A DNA stretch of 64,000 bases from UBA4738 sp002413305 (GTDB lineage Bacteria; Actinomycetota; UBA4738). Every line of letters begins with the position of its first letter. Positions within the stretch are counted from its first letter, which is position 1. The stretch lies in contig DAIUAM010000014.1 in NCBI GenBank assembly GCA_036847185.1, forward strand, positions 1-64,000. The letters run 5' to 3'. Positions 49,503 through 57,947 of the stretch are shown here, in pieces. Below the pieces are notes generated by a model. The model worked only from the letters and a program-made list of their open reading frames with translations, ran no database searches and was not told where the DNA came from. The position numbers and the translations under genes are program-made.

Positions 49503-50756
49503 TCAGCTCGTGCCGGGAGGCGTGACCGCCGGTCCCGGCGTCTCATCGGCCGGGTCGAGGTCGGACCCATCCTCCCCGAGCGTCAGGGTAGAGACCTCCT
49601 GTCCCTTCGGGTAGTGCTTCGTCGGGGCGGCGGCCGTGCCGCGGGTGGGCACGGGCGCCCCCTCGGGATGCTCGGGTGTGCGGTTGATGACCAGCTTCGG
49701 AGCGGCGGGCGGTTCACCCGAACGACGTGGCCCGGTCCACGCCGCCGGCACCACGTCGAGGGTGTACGCCAGTCGATAGGCGATCGATTCGTAGTTCACG
49801 CGCCATCCCTGGAAGTGTGGCCAGGCTTCGTCCGGCGTGCGCTGCATGTGGAAGCCCACGGTCTGCAGGCGTGCGATGCCCTGGTCGAACTCTTCACGGC
49901 TGAGGGCGATGCCCGCGTCGGGCCGCGGGTCGTCGTCGTAGGACCACCCGAGCGTGCCGGCGAGCTGTCGGAGACAGCGGGACCCCATGGCCAGGGCCAG
50001 CCGCCCCTGGAGCGGCAGCTCGTCGGGGGCCACTGCGGAGAACAGCGCGGCGGAGTCCATCACGGCGAGCAGCGCGATCAACCACGAAGCGTAGGGATGC
50101 GTGGACCGGAACCGGAGGAGGATCGGATAGCTCGAATGGCTCTCCGCGACATCGGCTGCCCAGCGCTCCCATTGCCGATAGAAGCTCGGGAGGTCCTCCG
50201 TGGTGATCGTGAAGCGGCTGCGGGCCAGGAGTTCCGGTCCCCAGGCCGGCAGTCCACCCCGCACCGCCATCAGCGTGACCTCGGTCTCGCGGCGATTGAA
50301 CGCGCCGTACAGCGTGGGGAGGTAGGCGATCTGCAGCGCCACCACGATCAGCCCGGCCGCGCCGGCAAGGAAGTCGACCGCCGTCGGGCCGCCGCGGTTC
50401 GTCGAGGCGAAACCCAGCGTGAGCAGCGAGGAACCGGACTCCCGCAGCGCGGCGGCGAAGTCGCCGACCGAGGGCCAGAGCAGCATGCCGAAGCCGAAGA
50501 GGAATGCCACCAGCCAGGAGATCAGCAGGACGGCGAGGACGACCGGGGCCTGGAACGCCAGCACACGGTCCCGGCGCTCGTAGCCGGATACAGGGTGGAC
50601 GGCCATCCGGAACACGAGGTCCACCGCGCGGCCGACCACGCGGTACAGCCGCCCGATCCTTCCGCCGGGCATGACCAGCGTCTTCAGGACGCTGATCGAC
50701 GCCCCGACGAGGAGCAGCCCACCGGCCACACTCGCCAGGATCCGTATCGCCTGCAT
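49503..50756 (-). CDS. Multi-helix membrane protein, ion-channel-like
   Basis: 417 aa, ATG 50756 after GAGGAG. N-terminal 180 residues contain four to five helices (VLKTLVMPGGRIG, FQAPVVLAVLLISWLVAFLFGFGMLLW, AGLIVVALQIAYLPTLYGAF), and the segment ESGSSLLTLGFAST sits where ion channels have a selectivity loop, but without a canonical TxGxG. The long C-terminal part is cytoplasmic with basic and Pro-rich stretches. I know such proteins only as hypothetical or ion-channel-like. It ends 7 nt before the hydrolase gene start. Confidence 0.6.
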   Translation of the reverse strand: MQAIRILASVAGGLLLVGASISVLKTLVMPGGRIGRLYRVVGRAVDLVFRMAVHPVSGYERRDRVLAFQAPVVLAVLLISWLVAFLFGFGMLLWPSVGDFAAALRESGSSLLTLGFASTNRGGPTAVDFLAGAAGLIVVALQIAYLPTLYGAFNRRETEVTLMAVRGGLPAWGPELLARSRFTITTEDLPSFYRQWERWAADVAESHSSYPILLRFRSTHPYASWLIALLAVMDSAALFSAVAPDELPLQGRLALAMGSRCLRQLAGTLGWSYDDDPRPDAGIALSREEFDQGIARLQTVGFHMQRTPDEAWPHFQGWRVNYESIAYRLAYTLDVVPAAWTGPRRSGEPPAAPKLVINRTPEHPEGAPVPTRGTAAAPTKHYPKGQEVSTLTLGEDGSDLDPADETPGPAVTPPGTS

Positions 50757-50951
50757 CGGGTTCGGACTCCTCAATCGAAGGGCGAGGAGACCCTATCGCG
50801 AACGACCGCTACGCTCCCCCGGCAGATCAGGGACTCTTGGCCCACGTAGCGCGGGTCAGGAGGGCGCGTCGAACGACGCCCGCCTCCGCGACGCTTGTCA
50901 TCGGATTCGAAGGAGAAGAGCGGTGGCGGGTCTCAAGTCCTGCCGGGGGAG

Positions 50952-51242
50952 ATGAGGATCGTGGGCAACGGAGGGCAGAGGGGACCTGGGTCTGGACGGG
51001 ACCGGCGGGAGCGGATCCTTCTCGGCATCCTGCTGTTCACCGGCGTGGCGGCCATGGTAGGCGGAGCGCTGCTCACCATCCAGCCGAACGGGTCACTCCT
51101 CCAGGCGAAGCTGTCGGCGCTCTCGGGAACCCCATTCCGCGATTGGCGGCTCCCTGGGATCCTCCTGGCCACGCTGGTCGGCGGTGGCGGGGTCGGAGTG
51201 TTCGCCTGGCTCTCGGCCCGGGGCCGCGGAAGAGGAAACTGA
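50952..51242 (+). CDS. Membrane protein, N-terminal part of a frameshifted gene
   Basis: 96 aa, ATG 50952 after GGGGGAG: two helices (ILLGILLFTGVAAMVGGALLTI and LPGILLATLVGGGGVGVFAWL). The reading frame that follows from about 51234 continues with KLIVLYALGLLGFEIVEWAW and ALEVVFGLLALAMLTLAF, two more helices in the same family style, so the natural protein probably had four helices and crosses a frameshift near 51220-51240. No other domain is recognised. Confidence 0.5.
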   Translation: MRIVGNGGQRGPGSGRDRRERILLGILLFTGVAAMVGGALLTIQPNGSLLQAKLSALSGTPFRDWRLPGILLATLVGGGGVGVFAWLSARGRGRGN

Positions 51243-51403
51243 TCGTCCTTTACGCCCTCGGGCTCCTCGGCTTCGAGATCGTCGAGTGGGCGTGGATCGG
51301 GCCACAAGCGTTGGAGGTCGTCTTCGGTCTGCTTGCCCTCGCCATGCTGACCCTAGCGTTCACCAGTCGCACCGTCCGTTCCGAGCGGCCGATGGGCGGA
51401 GGT
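51243..51403 (+). pseudogene. C-terminal part of the frameshifted membrane protein
   Basis: Frame +1 to the preceding gene: two hydrophobic segments and the end SRTVRSERP. No start codon of its own is apparent. Together with 50952-51242 it would make a four-helix protein of about 150 residues. The exact 3' limit is uncertain. Confidence 0.45.
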
Positions 51404-51655
51404 TCACGCTTCCTCCAGGAGATACATCTGGACGGGTTCGGATTCCCACGCGTCGAAATCGTCGCCGACGATCGGGGCGGCAAGCGCCGGACGAAGGGCG
51501 TCCAGCGCTTCGGCGGACTCCCACACCGACAGACCCACGAGCGCTCCTGACCTGGCGTCGCGCAGCGTGTGGATTCCATCAGCCCCGGTTGGGCCCGCGC
51601 GTCCGCGAATCCTCGGCCTCGGTTTCGGGCGGTGGATCGAGATGTGATGGAGCAT
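51404..51655 (-). pseudogene. Degraded antibiotic-biosynthesis-monooxygenase-like gene
   Basis: Start-like MLHHISIH and a conserved end LVGLSVWESAEALDALRPA...WESEPVQMYLLEE fit the ABM-like dimeric alpha-beta barrel family. The middle is broken: pieces in other frames (FADARAQPGLME) continue the family text, then the frame returns for IHTLRDARSG. About 8 residues are also missing. At least two lesions make it a likely pseudogene. Confidence 0.6.
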
Positions 51656-51744
51656 TGCCCGAACCTTCTTAACTCGCCAGGCCCACAGTACCTTTCCGTT
51701 GAGCTCCTTTCGACAGGCACTTGACCAGACGTGCGGATGCCGTG

Positions 51745-51774
51745 TTGACTCAGCGTATACTCTCAGCGTATTCT
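51745..51774 (+). promoter_or_regulatory. Leaderless promoter and direct repeats of the PadR operon
   Basis: -35 TTGACT (51745-51750), 18-nt spacer, -10 TATTCT (51769-51774), ATG at 51782. Two 13-nt direct repeats, CTCAGCGTATACT and CTCAGCGTATTCT (51749-51774), fill the spacer and -10, so a regulator would cover the promoter. Confidence 0.75.
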
Positions 51775-51781
51775 GCCGGCC

Positions 51782-52306
51782 ATGAGTGTTCCGGTCACCT
51801 TGCTGGGTCTGCTCGAACGTGAACCCAGCCACGGCTACGAACTGAAACGCGACTACGACACCTACATCGGCCGCGGCAGGTCTCTCCCGTTCGGCCAGGT
51901 CTACGCCACCCTGGCACGGCTGGCCCGGGACGGGAAGGTGCTGGCCGGCGAGATCGAGCCGGGCGCGGGCCCCGATCGCAAGCGCTATGCCATCACCGAC
52001 CTTGGGAAGAGTGACGTCGAGGCCTGGCTCACCGACCCGATCGAGCCGGAGCCCCACCTCCAGACGGTGCTCTTCGCCAAGGTCGTGCTCTCGCTGATGT
52101 TGGGCCGCTCCGCGATGGCCTATCTCGACATCCAGCGCTCCGCCCACCTGCAGAGGATGCGGGAGTTGACCGAGCTGAAACGCACGGGAAGCACGATGGA
52201 CGCGCTGCTCGCCGACCATGGCCTCTTCCACCTGGAAGCCGACCTTCGGTGGATCGACGTCACCGAGGTTCGGCTCCAAGCCCTGAAGGAGATGGTGCAG
52301 CGATGA
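51782..52306 (+). CDS. PadR-family regulator of the ABC operon
   Basis: 174 aa, leaderless ATG 51782. N-terminal winged helix VTLLGLLEREPSHGYELKRDYDTYIGRGRSLPFGQVYATLARLARDGKVLAGE is the PadR core; the C-terminal helices dimerise. It overlaps the ABC ATPase gene by 4 nt (ATGA), which indicates one operon. PadR proteins of this kind usually repress a neighbouring transporter until a drug or peptide is bound. The direct repeats before it are the likely target. Confidence 0.9.
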   Translation: MSVPVTLLGLLEREPSHGYELKRDYDTYIGRGRSLPFGQVYATLARLARDGKVLAGEIEPGAGPDRKRYAITDLGKSDVEAWLTDPIEPEPHLQTVLFAKVVLSLMLGRSAMAYLDIQRSAHLQRMRELTELKRTGSTMDALLADHGLFHLEADLRWIDVTEVRLQALKEMVQR

Positions 52307-53028
52307 ACACCGCCGGCCTTCCTGCCGCCCCCGCAGCTCGTGCCTGTGTCATCGAGGGGCGCGACATCTTCAAGTCGTTCGGCGAGACACCCGCCCTTCG
52401 AGGTGCCAGCGCGTCGGTGTCCGCCGGCGAGATCCTGGCCATCATGGGCCCCAGCGGCTCCGGCAAGTCGACGCTGCTCCACTGCCTGGCTGGCATCTTC
52501 AGACCGGATCGTGGTGAAGTCTGGTTCGAGGGCCAGCGGCTTGACACGCTGGACGAGACGAATCGCACGAAGCTCCGGCGAACGGCCTTCGGCTTCATCT
52601 TCCAGTTCGGGCAGTTGGTGCCCGAACTCAGCGCATCCGACAACATCGCCTTGCCCCTCTTGCTCAACAGGGTCAGTCGTAAGGAGGCGTATCGGAAGGC
52701 GGCGTCGTGGCTCGAGCGATTGGAGCTGGATGATCTGGGAACCCACCGGACAGGAGAGCTGTCGGGCGGGGAAGCCCAACGGGTCGCTCTGGCGAGAGCG
52801 CTCGTCGTGCAACCGAGGGTCCTTTTCGCCGATGAGCCGACAGGTTCGCTCGATTCGCTGATGGGCGAGCGCGTCATGGACCTGTTGGTCGACCTCGCCC
52901 ACGAGGAGGGCACGACCGTGGTTCTGGTCACCCACGACGCCCGCGTCGCCGCCTACGCCGATCGCGAGATCATGGTGCGAGACGGCAGGGTCACGACCCA
53001 CGCCAAGACAGAGGCCGTCCAGCGATGA
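52303..53028 (+). CDS. ABC transporter ATP-binding protein
   Basis: 241 aa, ATG 52303 overlapping the PadR stop. Walker A MGPSGSGKSTLLH, Q-loop FIFQFGQLVPEL, signature LSGGEAQRVALARAL, Walker B VLFADEPTGSLD, H-loop THDARV: the MacB/LolD-type ATPase. It pairs with the FtsX-type permease that starts 4 nt before its end. The system probably exports or extracts a compound, or removes an antimicrobial peptide as in Bce-like pumps. Confidence 0.93.
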   Translation: MNTAGLPAAPAARACVIEGRDIFKSFGETPALRGASASVSAGEILAIMGPSGSGKSTLLHCLAGIFRPDRGEVWFEGQRLDTLDETNRTKLRRTAFGFIFQFGQLVPELSASDNIALPLLLNRVSRKEAYRKAASWLERLELDDLGTHRTGELSGGEAQRVALARALVVQPRVLFADEPTGSLDSLMGERVMDLLVDLAHEEGTTVVLVTHDARVAAYADREIMVRDGRVTTHAKTEAVQR

Positions 53029-55346
53029 CGGGGCTCGGCCTGCGGTTAACACTTCGAAGCGGCAGAGAAGCGCTCGTTCGACTCATCATCACAACCGTTG
53101 CGGTCGCCATCGGGGTGACGGTGCTGCTCGGCGTCTTCGCCGATTTCCACGCCTTTCAGGTGACGAGCCGGAGGCCATCCTGGGAATCCACCGCCGCGGT
53201 ACACGGGAATCCTGGATCCACCTCGAACCTGGAGCTGTGGAACTTCAGCGAGAACATCTACCAGGGCCGGTTCATCGAGCAGCTCGACGTGGCGGCCCTC
53301 GGCTCGAACGCCCCGCTGGTACCCGGCATTCCTAGGCTGCCCAAGAGCGGAGAGTTCTATGCCTCGCCGGCACTGGCCGCACTGCTGCCCACGGTGCCGC
53401 GTGATGAACTAGGCGCTCGTTTCCCAGGTTCGCAGGTCGGTCTCATCGGGCAGGAGGCGTTGACCGGCCCACGGGAGCTCGTAGCGATCGTGGGGTACAC
53501 GCCTGCCAAGCTCGCAGCTCTGCCGAACACGATCCGCATCAACAAGATCGCAACTGCTCCCCAGTCCCAGGGGACGACGAACCTGTATCGGCTGGCGTTC
53601 GGCATCGGTGCCATCGCCATCCTGTTCCCGCTGCTCATCCTGATCAGCACGGCCACGCGGCTCTCCGCCGCCCGCCGCGAGGAACGCTATGCAGCGATCC
53701 GCCTGGTGGGGGGCACCCCCTCTCAGATCAGTGTCATCGCCTCGGTCGACGCTGTGGTGGGAGCCTTGTTCGGCACGCTGCTCGGCATCGGAGTGTTCCT
53801 GCTCGTTCGGCCGGCCCTGGCGAACGTGGCCCTTTCGGGCGCTCGATTCTTCCCCACCTACGTGACTCCGACGATCTGGGGCTACGTGAGCATGCTCGTC
53901 GTCGTTCCCATCGGGTCGGCCGTGGCTTCGCTTGCGTCGCTCCGGCGGGTGCAGATCTCCCCGCTTGGCGTCAGCCGGAAGGTCACGCCCCCAGCTCCCG
54001 GACCCTGGCGACTGATCCCGCTCCTGGTCGGGATCCCGTTGTTCGTCTACCCGATCCTGCGGAACCAGCGAGATCCCCAGCGGACTCCCCTCGGGCCGAT
54101 GTACCTCGGCCTCCTGCTGATCATGGTCGGGTTGATCGTGGGCGGGTCCTGGCTCACCATGCAGGCCTCACGGGCCGTGGCGAAGATCTCGCGGGGAGCG
54201 TCGTCACTCCTTGCTTCGCGGCGCTTGGCGGACAATCCGAAGGCATCGTTCAGATCGGTGAGCGGTCTGGTGCTTGCGGTCTTCGTGGGCACCGGGATCG
54301 CCGTCCTGGCTCCCGCGGTGAACAGGGCGCAGAGCCCGACGGGCGGCGCCTCGCTGACGAACGTGCTCCGGGTGCCGTCCGCGGGGCTTCCCCCGCAGAC
54401 CGGCGCCAAGCTCATCCATCAGCTGCAGGCCTACCCCGGCGTCACCGTGATCCCGATCTACGCCAATCCAAGCTTCGGCTCCGCTCAACCGCCGCCACCA
54501 TCTTCGGGACACAGCGGCAACGGCGGCATCAAGCTGAATCCTGGGGGAGGCGGATCCCCATTCGACAGCGTCATCGGCTGTGCGAGCCTCGAGCAGTTGC
54601 GTGTCCTCGGGAGGTGTGCGCCCGGCGCCAAGGCCGTGATGGTGGATGGGCAGGCGCTCTTCAGCGACAATCCGCTGCAGATCTACAAGAACCTGCCCCT
54701 CGTCGATCGAAGGAGCCCCGCGACCTCGGTCGCGATGGCCGGTCTGTCCACCAGCGCGCTGTTGGTGAAGACCGAAGACGCGCACACGCTCGAGAAGGTC
54801 CGAACCTTCCTGGCCGGATTGGACGCGACGCTCCCGACGGGAGGTAAGACGGCCCCCGGTGAAACGATCCCCCTGGAGGCATGGCAGATGGGAGACGCCG
54901 AACCGGAGACGTTCGGCGAGGTCGCCCAGACCAGGAACAACGATGTCAACAACCTGGAGCGAGTCGTTCTCGTGGCACTCGGGCTGACACTGCTGGTCGC
55001 AGGTTGCAGCCTTGCGGTCACGGTCGGCGGCAGTCTTGTGGAGCGCAAACGTCCGTTCACGTTGCTGCGGGTGAGCGGCACTCCGACCGCTGTTCTGCGG
55101 ACGGTCGTTCTGCTGGAGTCGGTACTTCCCCTGTTGGTGGCGTCGTTGGTCGCGGCGGTCACGGGCGCTGCCATCGCTCTGCCGGTGGTCAAGGCCCTGG
55201 TGCCGCCAACCGCGCACGTGGCATATCCAGGCCCCGTCTACTACCTGACCATGGGAACCGGTTTCGTCCTCTCCTTGGGTGTGATCATGGCGACCATGCC
55301 TCTGCTTGGCCGCATCACCCAACCCGACAACGCCCGTTTCGAATAG
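53025..55346 (+). CDS. FtsX-like ABC transporter permease
   Basis: 773 aa, ATG 53025 overlapping the ATPase stop. Two FtsX-type halves: TM1 at about residues 20-40, large extracellular domain 50-190, then three helices (about 200-310, LFPLLILISTATRL), further helices near 345-385 and 400-435, a second extracellular domain 440-640 rich in Gly/Pro, and final helices near 650-770 (LVALGLTLLVAGCSLAV, VLLESVLPLLVASLVAAV). PadR, ATPase and this permease form one operon. A BceB-like role is likely. Confidence 0.85.
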   Translation: MTGLGLRLTLRSGREALVRLIITTVAVAIGVTVLLGVFADFHAFQVTSRRPSWESTAAVHGNPGSTSNLELWNFSENIYQGRFIEQLDVAALGSNAPLVPGIPRLPKSGEFYASPALAALLPTVPRDELGARFPGSQVGLIGQEALTGPRELVAIVGYTPAKLAALPNTIRINKIATAPQSQGTTNLYRLAFGIGAIAILFPLLILISTATRLSAARREERYAAIRLVGGTPSQISVIASVDAVVGALFGTLLGIGVFLLVRPALANVALSGARFFPTYVTPTIWGYVSMLVVVPIGSAVASLASLRRVQISPLGVSRKVTPPAPGPWRLIPLLVGIPLFVYPILRNQRDPQRTPLGPMYLGLLLIMVGLIVGGSWLTMQASRAVAKISRGASSLLASRRLADNPKASFRSVSGLVLAVFVGTGIAVLAPAVNRAQSPTGGASLTNVLRVPSAGLPPQTGAKLIHQLQAYPGVTVIPIYANPSFGSAQPPPPSSGHSGNGGIKLNPGGGGSPFDSVIGCASLEQLRVLGRCAPGAKAVMVDGQALFSDNPLQIYKNLPLVDRRSPATSVAMAGLSTSALLVKTEDAHTLEKVRTFLAGLDATLPTGGKTAPGETIPLEAWQMGDAEPETFGEVAQTRNNDVNNLERVVLVALGLTLLVAGCSLAVTVGGSLVERKRPFTLLRVSGTPTAVLRTVVLLESVLPLLVASLVAAVTGAAIALPVVKALVPPTAHVAYPGPVYYLTMGTGFVLSLGVIMATMPLLGRITQPDNARFE

Positions 55347-55362
55347 CTCAACCCTGGCTAAG

Positions 55363-55870
55363 ATGCCGGGCATGGATCTCCTCGTGGAGTTCTTCCGGCA
55401 CAACGCCATGATGAATCAGCGGTTGGTGGAGGCGTGCCGGAGGCTCTCGCCGGAGCAGCTCGATGCCACCGCCACCGGAACCTACGGGAGCGTCGGCGCC
55501 ACCCTGGTCCATATCGCGAACGCCCAGGAGGGATACGCGGCGCGCTTCCTCGGCACCGAACGGCCCGAGCGGCTCCCGGAAGGGCCGTTCCCCGTCTTCG
55601 AGGGCCCTGGCCGAGCGGTTCGCCAACGGCGACGCGCAGCTCGAGGAGGCGGCGACCCAGGCCGGCCGGGACCACGAGGTCGAAGTGACCGGCGATGATC
55701 CACCCGGTACGTGGCGGATGCCGGCGTCGCTGATCCTGCTCCAGGCCGTCAACCACGGCACCGAGCACCGCTCCCAGGTGTCCACGATCCTGACCCAGCT
55801 CGGGGTTGAGCCTCCCGAGATGGACGGCTGGACCTACTTCTTCGCCAGCGGCAAGCTCATCGAGGTGTAG
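55363..55870 (+). CDS. DinB-family protein, frameshifted
   Basis: Start ATG 55363 or 55372. The first frame shows MDLLVEFFRHNAMMNQRLVEACRRLSPEQLDATATGTYGSVGATLVHIANAQEGYAARFLG, then degenerates after FPVFEGPG. A second frame continues with ALAERFANGDAQLEEAA to LLQAVNHGTEHRSQVSTILTQLGVEPPEMDGWTYFFASG, the DinB end with its His ligands. A one-base insertion (or two-base deletion) near 55598-55612 breaks the gene. An enzyme of thiol-dependent type would be the intact form. Confidence 0.7.
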
Positions 55871-55893
55871 GCAACCCCTCCACCCCGAAAGAC

Positions 55894-57156
55894 CTATCCC
55901 TCTCGGGGCACGAGCGAGAAGGCCACGTCGACCTCCAGGCCTCCGTCCGGCCGAGCCCGGATCTCCACCTCCGCGTCGTGCGCGGCGGCGATGGCTCGGA
56001 CGATCGACAGGCCCAGCCCGAAGCCCTCCCCATGGTCGGTTCGGTCCGGGGTGGCCCGCTGGAAGGGCTTCGACAGCCGGGCCAGGTCCTCCGCCGCCAC
56101 CACAGGGCCGGTGTTGGCGACCGACAGTTCGGCCCTGCCCTCCCGGCCCCGGGTGGTGACCCACACGGACCCGCTGGCGACGTTGTGCTCCAGCGCGTTA
56201 TCCACGAGGTTGGCCACCAGGCGCTCCACCAGGCCGGGGTCCCCGACGATCTCCGCGGGCTGCAGCGTCGATCCGACCCGCAGCCCGCGGCGCTCCGCTT
56301 CGGGACGGCGGGATTCCAGGACGTCTTCGGTCAAGGCCGCCAGATCGAACGGTTCGTCCCGGTCCGGCCCGCGCTCGCTCCGGGCCAGGGTCAGGAGCGC
56401 CTCGATCAGCCGCTCCTGCTGCTCACCGGCGGCCAGGGTGCGTTCGTTCGTGGCCTGCAGAGACTCGACGGTCGGCTGGGGATCCCCGAGCGCGACCTCC
56501 ACCAGGGTCCGCTGGCGGGCCAGCGGGGTTCGAAGCTCGTGCGACGCGTTGGCCACGAACTGGCGCTGGGCCTCGAACGACGCCTCCAGCCTTCCGAGCA
56601 GCCGGTCGAACGTGTCCCCGAGCTCCTTGATCTCGTCCTCGGGACCGGATAGCCCCAGGCGCTCGTGGAGGTTGCTGGCCGAGATGGTCTGCACGGTACC
56701 TGTGATCGTCCGAAGCGGCCGGAGCACCCGGCCCGCCATGAGCCAGCCCAGGAAGACGGAGAGGAGCAGGAGGACGCCCAGCGCGACCCCGGACTCGACG
56801 AGGAGCTGGTGCAGGACCACCGCGCGCTGCTGATCGAACAGTTTCCCGAACACCTCGAGCGGGGGAGGGAAGGGCGGCTTGCTCGCTGTGACGTGATGTT
56901 GCTCGGCCGTGGGCCCCGGCTTCGGGAACCGGGCTTGCCCGGCGGGGACGTTGATCTGGACCACGAAGCCGCCCTGCCGGCGGATCACCCCGATGTTGCC
57001 GGTCGAATGGTGGACCAGGGCGTAGGTGACCGTGAGCAGCACGACCCCGGCCACGAAGAACAGGCCACCGTAGATCAGGGCCAGCCGCAGCCGGACGGTC
57101 CGCCGGGGCAGGTGGATCCGGGAACGAAATATTGGAACGCGATCTCGCAGGGCCAT
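55894..57156 (-). CDS. Sensor histidine kinase (CutS-like)
   Basis: 420 aa, ATG 57156, five nt after the response-regulator stop. Two membrane helices (about 24-46, 122-142) bracket an extracytoplasmic loop, followed by HAMP (RVLRPLRTITGTVQTISAS), HisKA with His206 in FVANASHELRTPLARQ, and HATPase (NLVDNALEHN, GFGLGLSIVRAI). The arrangement fits CutS-type kinases of actinobacteria. It transfers phosphate to the regulator at 57162. The operon is divergent from the lipoprotein gene at 57948. Confidence 0.9.
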   Translation of the reverse strand: MALRDRVPIFRSRIHLPRRTVRLRLALIYGGLFFVAGVVLLTVTYALVHHSTGNIGVIRRQGGFVVQINVPAGQARFPKPGPTAEQHHVTASKPPFPPPLEVFGKLFDQQRAVVLHQLLVESGVALGVLLLLSVFLGWLMAGRVLRPLRTITGTVQTISASNLHERLGLSGPEDEIKELGDTFDRLLGRLEASFEAQRQFVANASHELRTPLARQRTLVEVALGDPQPTVESLQATNERTLAAGEQQERLIEALLTLARSERGPDRDEPFDLAALTEDVLESRRPEAERRGLRVGSTLQPAEIVGDPGLVERLVANLVDNALEHNVASGSVWVTTRGREGRAELSVANTGPVVAAEDLARLSKPFQRATPDRTDHGEGFGLGLSIVRAIAAAHDAEVEIRARPDGGLEVDVAFSLVPREG

Positions 57157-57161
57157 CGGGC

Positions 57162-57830
57162 TCAACCTCCGATCCGGTAGCCGGCCTGGGCGACCGTTTC
57201 GATCAGCGGGGGGTCGCCAAGCTTGCGCCGCAATCGGCTGACGGCCACCTTCACCGCGGTGGTGAAGGGGTCGGCCATCTCGTCCCACACCCGCTCGAGC
57301 AGCTCCTCAGCCGACACGACGCGCCCCTTGGCCGCCAGCAGCATCTCCAGGACACCGAACTCCTTCGGCCCCAGGTCCAGCGCGCGGCCGCCCCGGGAGG
57401 CCCGGCGGCGGGCGGTGTCCAGCTCGAGCTCGTCGTAGGCCAGGACCGGCGGGACGGCGGGTTGCGAGCGGCGGAACAGCGCTTCGATCCGTGCCACCAG
57501 CTCGGCGAAGGCGAACGGCTTGGGCAGGTAGTCGTCCGCTCCCAGGCCCAGCCCTTCGACCCGGTCCTGGATCGTCCCCGCTGCGGTCAGCATCAGCACC
57601 CGGCTCCGGGATCCGGCCTGAATGAGCTGCGCGCACACGTCGTCGCCGTGCAGCCCGGGGAGGTCGCGGTCCAGGACGATGACGTCGTAGTCGTTGACCA
57701 GGCCGTGCTCGAGCCCGGAGGGGCCGTCGAAGGCGAGGTCGACCGCCATCCGCTCGCGCCGCAGCCCGAGGGCGATGGCCTCGGCCAGCTCCCGGTCGTC
57801 CTCGATCACCAGCACGCGCACGCCGTCCAT
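57162..57830 (-). CDS. OmpR-family response regulator (CutR-like)
   Basis: 222 aa, ATG 57830. Receiver domain with Asp11/Asp12 and acceptor Asp54 (VIVLDRDLPGLHGDD), then a winged helix (LDLGPKEFGVLEMLLAAKGRVVSAEELLERVW and AVKVAVSRLRRKL). It is cotranscribed with the kinase. The TGTAACC-N5-GCAACC direct repeats upstream of this gene, of lipoprotein 57948 and of lipoprotein 60074 are its probable binding sites, typical of OmpR-type tandem sites. Confidence 0.92.
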   Translation of the reverse strand: MDGVRVLVIEDDRELAEAIALGLRRERMAVDLAFDGPSGLEHGLVNDYDVIVLDRDLPGLHGDDVCAQLIQAGSRSRVLMLTAAGTIQDRVEGLGLGADDYLPKPFAFAELVARIEALFRRSQPAVPPVLAYDELELDTARRRASRGGRALDLGPKEFGVLEMLLAAKGRVVSAEELLERVWDEMADPFTTAVKVAVSRLRRKLGDPPLIETVAQAGYRIGG

Positions 57831-57870
57831 TCTCGGCTCCGCGACATCTTCGTGATGCTCCTACGGACCG

Positions 57871-57888
57871 GGTTGCACGGGGGTTACA
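57871..57888 (-). promoter_or_regulatory. Direct-repeat operator upstream of the response regulator
   Basis: Read on the minus strand, TGTAACCCCCGTGCAACC: GTAACC and GCAACC, 11 nt apart. Orientation and position toward the response-regulator gene suggest autoregulation. Same element as at 57909 and 60010. Confidence 0.65.
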
Positions 57889-57908
57889 GGCTGATGGGGG
57901 TCCCGGCT

Positions 57909-57928
57909 GTGACCGTCGCGCAACCGGT
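57909..57928 (+). promoter_or_regulatory. Direct-repeat operator upstream of lipoprotein 57948
   Basis: TGTGACCGTCGCGCAACCGG, half-sites GTGACC and GCAACC with 11-nt period. It is followed by GGCGTAGAA (57932-57940), a possible -10 region, 7 nt before GTG 57948. 32 of 40 bases match the stretch at 60006-60045. Confidence 0.7.
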
Positions 57929-57947
57929 CGGGGCGTAGAACGGACCC

